This document shows, one piece after another, positions 1 to 5,566 of a stretch of DNA of 6,223 nucleotides. Origin of the DNA: an uncultured Mollicutes bacterium (GTDB lineage Bacteria; Bacillota_I; Bacilli_A; RFN20; CAG-826). A program made the translations under genes and the position numbers. The stretch spans positions 1-6,223 of the forward strand of contig UQOB01000060.1 in assembly GCA_900542595.1 (NCBI GenBank), written 5' to 3'. How positions within the stretch are numbered: the stretch's first letter is position 1; every line of letters begins with the position of its first letter. Under the pieces are notes generated by a model. It had not been told where the DNA came from, ran no database searches, and saw only the letters and a list, made by a program, of their open reading frames with translations.

Positions 1-4
1 CTAG

Positions 5-70
5 AACCCCGCTTCCCGCGGCTTCCCAGCCGGGGTTGACGGAGAACAGAGAAGTTTAGATCACGGCATC
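5..70 (+). pseudogene. In-frame coding remnant upstream of ATG 71, preceded by an in-frame TAG
   Basis: Reading the frame of ATG 71 upstream gives RGFPAGVDGEQRSLDHGI directly before MVPLYYL. This matches the family pattern of a GIPAG-like turn followed by LDHG-x-x-VPLY, so these bases were protein coding. No ATG, GTG or TTG lies in this frame between the TAG at 2-4 and base 71. The family should have well over 100 further residues upstream. Either the gene is broken here by a frameshift or nonsense change, or the window edge carries a sequence error. The call rests on remembered family conservation and cannot be settled without sequence upstream. Confidence 0.6.
11..30 (+). repeat. 10-bp imperfect tandem duplication (GCTTCCC core) at the reading-frame break
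   Basis: Two adjacent 10-base units, GCTTCCCGCG (11-20) and GCTTCCCAGC (21-30), share their first seven bases. Ten bases is not a multiple of three, so such a duplication shifts the frame. Frame 1 reads LEPRFP through the first unit; the frame of ATG 71 reads GFPAG through the second. The block is GC-rich compared with its surroundings and is also bracketed by AACCCCG (5-11) and CGGGGTT (31-37), which could form a hairpin. Confidence 0.5.
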
Positions 71-1069
71 ATGGTGCCCCTTTATTATTTAAATTTTGTT
101 TATTCCAACTATAAGATTGTCCGGGTCGGTCTAAGTGGATTGCCTTTAATCGATCACTATAACCTCGGAGTGCTATTAAAAGATATCGCTTCGAGACTCC
201 ATAAAAGAGTGGTGGTCTTAGCGAGTGGTGACGGAGTTCACATTAACCAAGGGGAAGAAAACATCATCACCCCCTATGAAAAAGAAATCGGAAATATCAT
301 CAATAAAGGTAACTTTGGGCAACTTTTGAGTTATGAACGGAAGACCTTAAAGAAATACCGGCAGTGCTTACATCGGCCTTTAACTACTCTCGCCGGTTGT
401 TTTGACCGGACCGACGTTCAAGGGGAAGTAAGGAGCTTTGAAAGACCATTAAATATTGGTTTATTTACCGCCTCAATAACTCCCGTTAGAAGCGATAGCT
501 CCCGAGCGTTCGGAGAATACTACTTAGCGAAAGAAAAACTAAGAATTGCCGATGTTAAAAAAGAGGAAGATGATTTCACGAAACTCGCAAGAACCGCAGT
601 CGAAACTTTCTTAAAGACCGGAAAAACTTTAAAAGCCCCCGATTTATTGTCCTTTAAAGTTCCGGCGAGAGGTTGCTTTATCAATATCAAAGAAAAAGGG
701 GAAATCCGGGGAAATATTGGGACGATTTACCCAAAGAAAGAAACATTAGGGCAAGAAATTATCTTTAACGCTTTAGGCGCCGCCTTCAGCGACCCCCGGT
801 TCCAACCGATTGAAAAAGAAGATTTACCTTACCTAGAATATGAGGTCGATGTTCTGTCCCCTCTTGAAAAGGTTAACTCGGAAAAGAATCTTGATCCTAA
901 GGTCTATGGTATCGCGGTGCGAAGTAACGATCGGCAAGCGGTTCTTTTACCCGATTTACCTGGCATTGAAACCGTCAGCCAACAGATAACGGCTGCTAAA
1001 CAAAAAGCCGGTATTAAGCCCTTAGAACGGGCGGCGATTTTTCGCTTTACGGTGGAACGGCATCACTAA
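71..1069 (+). CDS. AmmeMemoRadiSam system protein A: LigB/Memo-like C-terminal part fused to an AMMECR1 domain (5' end missing or disrupted)
   Basis: The function of this family is unresolved; in bacteria it goes with a Memo-like protein and a radical SAM enzyme. Residues 1-140 (counted from ATG 71) match the end of a class III extradiol dioxygenase (LigB/Memo-like) domain: MVPLYYL, ASGDGVH at 51-57, and an LAGCFD segment near 107-112. Residues about 165-332 form a complete AMMECR1 domain: RGCFINIKEKGEIRGNIGTI at 200-219, DPRF at 241-244, LPYLEYEVDVLSP at 252-264, LLPDLPGIETV at 292-302, and the typical VERHH ending. Family members with both domains usually exceed 440 residues, so the front of the LigB domain is absent. 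ATG 71 has no ribosome binding site, and recognisable coding precedes it (ending in SLDHGI just before MVPLYYL), so it is probably not the native start. The usual Cys of the AMMECR1 LRGCIG motif is Asn215. Family assignment is firm; whether the gene is functional is uncertain. Confidence 0.85.
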   Translation: MVPLYYLNFVYSNYKIVRVGLSGLPLIDHYNLGVLLKDIASRLHKRVVVLASGDGVHINQGEENIITPYEKEIGNIINKGNFGQLLSYERKTLKKYRQCLHRPLTTLAGCFDRTDVQGEVRSFERPLNIGLFTASITPVRSDSSRAFGEYYLAKEKLRIADVKKEEDDFTKLARTAVETFLKTGKTLKAPDLLSFKVPARGCFINIKEKGEIRGNIGTIYPKKETLGQEIIFNALGAAFSDPRFQPIEKEDLPYLEYEVDVLSPLEKVNSEKNLDPKVYGIAVRSNDRQAVLLPDLPGIETVSQQITAAKQKAGIKPLERAAIFRFTVERHH

Positions 1070-1471
1070 TTCTTTGTGCATTTTTAAACCTTGTACCCCA
1101 TTTATAACGACGACTTCCCCGTCGTTATTTTTAAAGCCGTTCATCGCAAAATAATTACAAAATTCTAAGGGTGAAAAAACCATTATCCCTAAAAATCCTT
1201 TAGTTTTGATGGTGATTTCGAGAAATTTTAAAAGATAATGCCCGACCTTTTGGCGTCGGTAAAGAGGGGAAACAAAGATTCTTTTAAGCTCTAAAACGGT
1301 AGGGTTGCTTTTTTCTAAAGCGATATATCCAAGCGGGGTATCGTTAAGTAACAAAAAGAACACTTGTTGGTTATCTTTAACTTCAAAACCTTTGTCATTT
1401 AATGCAAAAAGAAGAGGCTTTGCTTCTTCTCGCATCTTCGCAAAATATTTAGGCTTGATCTGGTTGGCCAT
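1022..1471 (-). CDS. GNAT-family N-acetyltransferase, 149 aa
   Basis: This is a small cytoplasmic acetyltransferase of the GNAT superfamily, which transfers acetyl from acetyl-CoA to an amine; the acceptor cannot be told. Seen in the sequence: a strand pair at 37-52 (QQVFFLLLNDTPLGYIAL), then the core LELKRIFVSPLYRRQKVGHY at 60-79. The segment V67 to G77 matches the acetyl-CoA pyrophosphate loop, although the first glycine of the usual R-x-x-G-x-G/A is Lys75. A helix follows, then an NYFAMNGF segment at 106-113 resembling motif B. It is the last gene of a minus-strand operon, and its start lies 23 bp inside the glycosyltransferase gene, suggesting translational coupling. An internal Met13 is an alternative start, but neither start has a clear ribosome binding site. 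The basic C-terminal tail of about 15 residues overlaps the convergent AMMECR1 gene by 48 bp and looks dispensable. Confidence 0.85.
   Translation of the reverse strand: MANQIKPKYFAKMREEAKPLLFALNDKGFEVKDNQQVFFLLLNDTPLGYIALEKSNPTVLELKRIFVSPLYRRQKVGHYLLKFLEITIKTKGFLGIMVFSPLEFCNYFAMNGFKNNDGEVVVINGVQGLKMHKELVMPFHRKAKNRRPF
1104..1132 (+). terminator. Probable Rho-independent terminator of the AMMECR1 gene, embedded antisense in the acetyltransferase gene
   Basis: A perfect 9-bp stem, ATAACGACG (1104-1112) with CGTCGTTAT (1120-1128), closes a 7-base loop and runs into a T tract at 1128-1132. It begins 35 bases after the AMMECR1 stop codon, where a terminator is expected. It lies inside the opposite-strand GNAT gene, where the same bases encode NNDGEVVVI. 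On the minus strand no T run follows the stem, so termination should act only on plus-strand transcripts. The stem is moderately stable with only a few G-C pairs. Confidence 0.6.
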
Positions 1472-3170
1472 ACCGGTTTTTAATGATGCCTTTTACGTAA
1501 GTTACCAGGTTAACCGCTCCATCGCTTACGAAGTAGTAGAGGGGGAAGAACATAAACATCGCATATCTCGCATTAGCGGAACACCCGACAGGATAACGGT
1601 AATTAAAATACGCGTAACTCACAAAAGTTGTTAAGAAGGTTAAAAGCATAACTAAAGAGCCAAAGGATGGATAAGTTCGATCTTTCTTAAAGAGATTGAG
1701 GATGGTCTTAATCACATAGATCCAGAAGAAGACGATGAAGGCGACTCCGAGAAGTATCGCGAAAGCGTAGAGAACGTAACAGATGCCTAACACAAATTTA
1801 TTAGCGTTTATCCCTCCTTCACCCCATAAAGCGGTCTTGAGGAAGCTAGTCCAAACGTTGAAATCTTGTTCCCCGAATTTTGATATCCAGTCCGCGACCC
1901 CATTAACTAGGACATATTCGGAGTTATAACGGAGGTTAGTAATGCTGAAGAATAAATCAGGAGTGGGGAAGAGGAAGAACCGGACAATTGGGTTATACAT
2001 CTGTTGATCAATGTGCATCCAGTTTTCCCCGTTAACTTCTAAGTCTAAGACGTAACCAAAAGGCATATCGAAAGCGATTTTGTGGTAGATAGGAATAGCC
2101 AATCCTAAGGGGAAGACAATGACCGCAAAGACCGCGATTTGAAGGATGAACTTCTTTAAGCTGAGGGTATTGGTCTTTTTGATTGTTTGAATTAAAACGA
2201 GGAGGAAGATAAAGGCGATGGGAACCGCAATGACAGCGTTACTTAATTTCGTCGCCATGCTTAAGCCTATTCCTACTGCCGTTAAAACGATGTACCTAAA
2301 GTTCAGCTTTTCTTTGTACTTTAAGGCGAAGAAAAGGGCCATGACGCCAAAGAAGAAGCTTAAAGAATCGTTATTCCCGTAGAAGGGAAGGTAATACATG
2401 ACTGGGGTAAAGGAGATTAAGAAACTCGCAATAACTAGTTGACTTCCTTTTAAGCCTAAGAGTTTAAAAATCTTATAGCCGAAGAAGATGGTTAAGCTCC
2501 CATAATAGGCCATCAAGATTCTCGAAGTTTCTAAGAGAGTGTATTGATATAAGTCATAGTTAGGGAACCAGCTTTGAGCTTGGCTCGATAAGAAATCTTG
2601 GGAAGTTGAGAAGTGGGGGATGATGAAGGAATTAAGCTTCATGAATAACGCGACAACCGTATGCCAAACCTTCGGTTGGTAATACTGATTAGTCATATTA
2701 GCGTCCGGCCACTTTCCAGTATTAAAGATGTCGTAGACAATTGAGAAATGACCACCTTTTTCATAAAGCGACCAGTCATGTTTATAAAGGTTAGTGTTCA
2801 TGAACCTTAAATAGCTAAAGAGGATGAGGACACTCATGCCGATCATCACGAAAGAGATGGCTAAATCTTCGGCTTTTAAGGTTTTGTTTCTTCTCTTTAA
2901 AGCAATTCTGACACCTATTAAGACGACAAATAGAACTAAAAGAATGATGAAGGCTAAATATGAGGCGTAGCTCGCAAAGCCAACTTCTTGGGGGAGTTCC
3001 GGAAACTTAACGTAGGTACTTGTCTTAAAAGCGAAGATAAAGTACATGACGTAAAGGAGAATGAAATACAAAGGAAGCGTGATCCAATAATGATACTTCC
3101 AAGTGAAAAATTGATGGATTTTTTCCGTAATTAAATTGGGTTTTGTGGCGATTTTCTGATTTTTTATCAT
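1449..3170 (-). CDS. Multi-pass membrane glycosyltransferase of the GT-C type (GT39/PMT-like), 573 aa
   Basis: This probable integral membrane enzyme should transfer a sugar from a polyprenyl-phosphate carrier to a glycan or protein on the outer face of the membrane. About 11-13 hydrophobic helices are visible, including residues 27-47, 69-90, 103-123, 218-238, 264-284, 311-330, 341-361, 459-484, 505-524 and 536-556. After the third helix comes a large loop with His131-Asp132, where GT-C enzymes carry a catalytic acidic residue, followed by QYYQPKVWH at 162-170, resembling the Y-x-P-P-x-x-H/Y motif of GT39-like proteins. NND at 266-268 and TKLSN at 307-311 also recur in such proteins. The start overlaps the upstream oxidoreductase stop as ATGA, with only a weak purine-rich stretch before it. 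Donor and acceptor are unknown. The GT-C fold is likely; the exact family is less sure. Confidence 0.75.
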   Translation of the reverse strand: MIKNQKIATKPNLITEKIHQFFTWKYHYWITLPLYFILLYVMYFIFAFKTSTYVKFPELPQEVGFASYASYLAFIILLVLFVVLIGVRIALKRRNKTLKAEDLAISFVMIGMSVLILFSYLRFMNTNLYKHDWSLYEKGGHFSIVYDIFNTGKWPDANMTNQYYQPKVWHTVVALFMKLNSFIIPHFSTSQDFLSSQAQSWFPNYDLYQYTLLETSRILMAYYGSLTIFFGYKIFKLLGLKGSQLVIASFLISFTPVMYYLPFYGNNDSLSFFFGVMALFFALKYKEKLNFRYIVLTAVGIGLSMATKLSNAVIAVPIAFIFLLVLIQTIKKTNTLSLKKFILQIAVFAVIVFPLGLAIPIYHKIAFDMPFGYVLDLEVNGENWMHIDQQMYNPIVRFFLFPTPDLFFSITNLRYNSEYVLVNGVADWISKFGEQDFNVWTSFLKTALWGEGGINANKFVLGICYVLYAFAILLGVAFIVFFWIYVIKTILNLFKKDRTYPSFGSLVMLLTFLTTFVSYAYFNYRYPVGCSANARYAMFMFFPLYYFVSDGAVNLVTYVKGIIKNRYGQPDQA

Positions 3171-4741
3171 GCTTTCTTCGTCTCAGCGTAATCCTTTTCC
3201 GTATTGACTAACCAAATCTTTTCTTTCGGGTTATCTTTCGGATTTAAAATTGTTTTCACCGTCTCAATCGCGGTCAACATGGAGTGATCCATATTGTTAT
3301 AACGGTGTTGGCCGTTCCGTCCGATGCAGTAGAGGTTATTGATAGTGTCGATATCCTTTTGCACTTCCGCGATATCTTTATAGCTATCGAAATAAGCAGG
3401 ATAAGCTTTTTCCACTTTTTCTTCGGTGGCATCGATGACATCTTCTTTATCGATGACTTGGATGGAACAGAGTTCATCGATTGCCATCTTGATGAAATTA
3501 TCTTTCTTCATCGACCAAAGTTCATCGCCTTCCGTCGCAAAGTATTCAAGGCCAATCCAGACATGTTTAGTGACGTCATCCACCAGGTATGGTGACCAGT
3601 TATTAAAGATTTGAAGTCTCCCTAATTTAACTTCTCTTTCTTGCACATAAATCCAAGTATCCGGGACGATGTTATTGATAGTGGGGGTCTTGGTTTCGTT
3701 TTGAATTTTTAATTTTTTCAGCAAAAGTCCAACGGTTATGAAATCCCGGTAGATTAAAGTGGTAGCGACTTCGTACGCTTTCGTGCCTTCTTTTTGTTTC
3801 ATCGCGAAGTATAAGTCCTTCAAAGGCATACTGCTGATGACGTAGTCAGGAGTATAGGTTCTTTCCCCATCTTTTGTGGTAGTAGTAACTTTAATGACTT
3901 TCTTTAAATCATCGCTTAAAGTGACACCGGTCACCCGTTCTTCAGTATGGATTTCCCCGCCCATCTTGAGGATTTTGTCCGCCATTCTTTCATAGAGGTG
4001 GCCGGGGCCTAATTTCGGGTATTCAAATTGTTCAATGAGGGAGGTTTCAACCTTCTTTTCATCCTTAAAGGGCTTCGTGATGATGTTAAGGAGAGCCTTT
4101 CCTAAAGATAAGCCCTTGACTCTTTGGCTCCCCCAATCAGGAGAGATATATTTCGGGTTTCTACCCCAGACTTTTTCCGTGTAATCTTCAAAAAACATCT
4201 GATAGAGAGGTTTCCCAAAGCGGTTGACATAGAAATCCGCTAAAGATTGTTCTTTTCTCTTATGGAAGACGCTACCTAAATAGCCGAAACCCGCTTTCAT
4301 GGTTCTTGAAAAGCCCATGTTTTTAAAGGTTTGCCATTTGATAGAAATCGGGTAATCAAAGAATTTTTGAAGATAAAGGATTCTCGAAATTCGGTGACGA
4401 ACCAGCATGACATCATCGGTCTTTTCGGGATCTGGTCCCCCTTCCACTAAAGGGGTTTTCCTCTTTAAGATGATATCGTCTTTCGCCGGCGCTCCTTGAA
4501 GAGGCAATATTTCGTGCCACAGGTTCTTTACTTCATCGCTTTTTGTGAAGAAGCGGTGGCCCCCGATATCCATTCGATTATGTTTATAGACGATAGTCCG
4601 GCTGATACCGCCGAAAGATTTCGACATCTCAAGGACGATTGGATGAATTTTTCCCTCGCTCTTTTTAAGTAATTCATAAGCCGCGGTGAGCCCAGCGGGT
4701 CCGGCTCCGATAATGACGGCTGTTTCTTGATTTTTCTTCAT
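3167..4741 (-). CDS. NAD(P)/FAD-dependent oxidoreductase related to UDP-galactopyranose mutase and protoporphyrinogen oxidase, 524 aa
   Basis: This flavoprotein has an N-terminal Rossmann FAD-binding motif, VIIGAGPAG (residues 9-17, glycines 12, 14 and 17), with Glu38 placed to bind the adenosine ribose. FGGISRT at 43-49 and DIGGHRFF at 58-65 follow, as in the UDP-galactopyranose mutase-like group. The C-terminal FAD-binding segment is CIGRNGQHRYNNMDHSMLTA at 472-491. It is longer than typical bacterial Glf (about 370-390 residues), so it belongs to the larger relatives often simply called NAD(P)/FAD-dependent oxidoreductases. It is the first gene of an operon with a GT-C glycosyltransferase (ATGA overlap), which suggests a role in modifying a sugar nucleotide or lipid-linked sugar. 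That role is inference; no substrate can be assigned. No signal peptide is present. The start at 4741 fits the position of the FAD motif and sits just below a perfect TATAAT box. Confidence 0.85.
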   Translation of the reverse strand: MKKNQETAVIIGAGPAGLTAAYELLKKSEGKIHPIVLEMSKSFGGISRTIVYKHNRMDIGGHRFFTKSDEVKNLWHEILPLQGAPAKDDIILKRKTPLVEGGPDPEKTDDVMLVRHRISRILYLQKFFDYPISIKWQTFKNMGFSRTMKAGFGYLGSVFHKRKEQSLADFYVNRFGKPLYQMFFEDYTEKVWGRNPKYISPDWGSQRVKGLSLGKALLNIITKPFKDEKKVETSLIEQFEYPKLGPGHLYERMADKILKMGGEIHTEERVTGVTLSDDLKKVIKVTTTTKDGERTYTPDYVISSMPLKDLYFAMKQKEGTKAYEVATTLIYRDFITVGLLLKKLKIQNETKTPTINNIVPDTWIYVQEREVKLGRLQIFNNWSPYLVDDVTKHVWIGLEYFATEGDELWSMKKDNFIKMAIDELCSIQVIDKEDVIDATEEKVEKAYPAYFDSYKDIAEVQKDIDTINNLYCIGRNGQHRYNNMDHSMLTAIETVKTILNPKDNPKEKIWLVNTEKDYAETKKA

Positions 4742-4744
4742 AAG

Positions 4745-4775
4745 TTGAAAATATTATAAACTATTGTGCTAGTAT
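4745..4775 (+). promoter_or_regulatory. Promoter for the 4782 gene, predicting a leaderless mRNA
   Basis: TTGAAA at 4745-4750 serves as a -35 box. An extended -10, TGC followed by TAGTAT, lies at 4767-4775, a 19-base spacer that is long but tolerable with an extended -10. Transcription would begin about seven bases after the -10, at or within a base or two of the A of ATG 4782. No purine-rich ribosome binding site exists upstream, which fits a leaderless transcript. It overlaps the divergent promoter. Confidence 0.5.
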
Positions 4776-4781
4776 AAAAGC
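4753..4781 (-). promoter_or_regulatory. Promoter for the oxidoreductase-glycosyltransferase-acetyltransferase operon
   Basis: On the minus strand a perfect TATAAT occupies 4758-4753, with only a poor -35 (GCTTTT, 4781-4776) at 17-base spacing. The predicted transcription start is near 4746-4745, leaving about 4-5 bases before the ATG at 4741. No ribosome binding site fits in that space. The promoter overlaps the divergent plus-strand promoter, so the two may compete. Confidence 0.5.
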
Positions 4782-5426
4782 ATGAAATTTTTGTTACGAT
4801 TTAAATATAATCCGGTCCGCTACTTAGCCCTCATCTTTGCTTCCCTCGCGGCCCTTTTTATTACTGTCAACTTTGTTATCGATCTTTATGTCCTCTTCAC
4901 TAATCCCATCGATTTATCGTTGATGCTTAGCACTTTGCTTAACTTCTTCATCAACATTTATGTCTGTTATTTGTTGCTTAGAGGGAATAGCCAAGATAAC
5001 GGAATCGCGGTGCAAGGTTTCTTGCTCTACGTCTTACTTTTTGTCTGGGATTTATTTTTCCTCTTAGTCTTTAACTTCCCGTTTATCGAAGCGATGGTGC
5101 AACTCGTCCGGATTAATTTTTTGGATGCCTTGCTCGTCATCCCTTATTTCTTCTTCTTACTGGCTAGTTTAGTAATCGGGATTATCTGTTACGTTAACGC
5201 GAGACGTTTCTTAATGCGGAGAATGGTAAAGTTTTCGACTGTCCTTTTATTCAGTTCCTTATTCTTAGCAAGCATCATTATTTATAACGGAATTTCTATC
5301 GGAGTTTTCGTCCTGATCAGCGGAGGTGATTTCGGCTTTTATTCGGAAGCTTTATTCACCGGTATCGCGAGTATTTTCATGGGAATTTCGGCTTTCCTTT
5401 CCCTCTATCGCTGCCGGACTTTTTAG
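4782..5426 (+). CDS. Hypothetical integral membrane protein, six predicted helices, 214 aa
   Basis: I do not recognise this protein. Six hydrophobic segments are visible at roughly residues 14-38, 46-66, 77-97, 113-137, 150-178 and 187-208. Loops are short, with basic clusters at the N-terminus (KFLLRFKYN) and at 140-150 (ARRFLMRRMVK) that should face the cytoplasm. There is no cleavable signal peptide, catalytic motif or conserved cysteine pair. Asp90, Glu103 and Asp115 are the few acidic residues near or within hydrophobic stretches. It is transcribed away from the glycan operon, shares its 40-bp promoter region, and is followed after about 50 bases by the riboswitch of the next gene. A link to either neighbour is possible but unproven. 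The long open frame and coding-like composition support a real gene. Confidence 0.75.
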   Translation: MKFLLRFKYNPVRYLALIFASLAALFITVNFVIDLYVLFTNPIDLSLMLSTLLNFFINIYVCYLLLRGNSQDNGIAVQGFLLYVLLFVWDLFFLLVFNFPFIEAMVQLVRINFLDALLVIPYFFFLLASLVIGIICYVNARRFLMRRMVKFSTVLLFSSLFLASIIIYNGISIGVFVLISGGDFGFYSEALFTGIASIFMGISAFLSLYRCRTF

Positions 5427-5437
5427 GCCCCCCATTA

Positions 5438-5466
5438 TTGACAAAAGTTCGATTTTTTGGGAAACT
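5438..5466 (+). promoter_or_regulatory. Candidate promoter of the riboswitch-ATPase unit
   Basis: A consensus -35 TTGACA lies at 5438-5443, just after the preceding stop codon. At 17-base spacing the -10 would be GAAACT (5461-5466), a poor match to TATAAT, so the box assignment is weak. A start near 5473 would place the transcript's 5' end immediately before the riboswitch P1 strand, as is usual for this RNA class. Confidence 0.4.
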
Positions 5467-5474
5467 TTTTAACC

Positions 5475-5552
5475 GAGGGGAGTAGCTTTTACACCCGTTA
5501 TCAACATCTACGCGAAAGCTGGTATGGGTGGCTTCACGGTTAGCAAGACCTC
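5475..5552 (+). promoter_or_regulatory. yybP-ykoY manganese riboswitch (aptamer)
   Basis: The two hallmark segments of this class are present: GGGGAGTAGC (5477-5486) and TAGCAAGACC (5541-5550). Helix P1 is GAGG (5475-5478) with CCTC (5549-5552). An inner stem pairs CACCCGT (5492-5498) with ATGGGTG (5524-5530), including one G-U pair. It encloses the conserved TCAACAT segment (5501-5507) and a small GC-GAAA-GC hairpin (5512-5519). Known members bind Mn2+ in the pocket formed by these conserved loops and switch on Mn2+ exporters such as MntP, TerC-like proteins and P-type ATPases. At about 78 bases the aptamer is compact. It sits directly before a P-type ATPase gene, a typical target. Confidence 0.93.
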
Positions 5553-5564
5553 ATAGGAGGTTTT
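5545..5564 (+). promoter_or_regulatory. Ribosome-binding-site sequestering hairpin (riboswitch expression platform)
   Basis: AAGACCTC (5545-5552) can pair with GAGGTTTT (5557-5564) over eight base pairs, one a G-U, around an ATAG loop. The 3' strand contains the AGGAGG ribosome binding site (5555-5560). The 5' strand is also the 3' strand of aptamer helix P1, so the two structures exclude each other. Mn2+-stabilised P1 would free the ribosome binding site and turn translation on. Only two further Ts follow the stem before ATG, so translational control fits better than transcription termination. Confidence 0.75.
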
Positions 5565-5566
5565 TT

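Noticed and set aside
5..37. GC-rich inverted repeat AACCCCG / CGGGGTT as an attachment site or mobile-element end
   Set aside because: The bases are at least partly coding for the LigB-like domain, and no integrase, transposase or matching second end is in the window.
1305..1634. 109-codon plus-strand open frame
   Set aside because: It is antisense to the acetyltransferase and to the end of the glycosyltransferase, both with clear family features. Its own translation shows no domain or ribosome binding site.
3167..3169. Possible Mycoplasma-type code (TGA as Trp)
   Set aside because: TGA ends the oxidoreductase exactly where the next gene starts (ATGA overlap), and Trp residues in all genes use TGG.
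3274..3614. Three open frames (one minus, two plus) across the 3' end of the oxidoreductase gene
   Set aside because: All are shadows of the strongly conserved C-terminal FAD-binding region; their translations are low-complexity and unlike known proteins.
5443..5469. Inverted repeat AAAAGTT / AACTTTT after the membrane protein gene, as a terminator
   Set aside because: It has only one G-C pair, a 13-base loop and a short T run, and it overlaps the candidate promoter. It is too weak to call.
5545..5566. The hairpin before the ATPase start as an intrinsic terminator
   Set aside because: The stem's 3' strand uses up most of the T run and contains the ribosome binding site; only two Ts remain before ATG, so translational control is the simpler reading.
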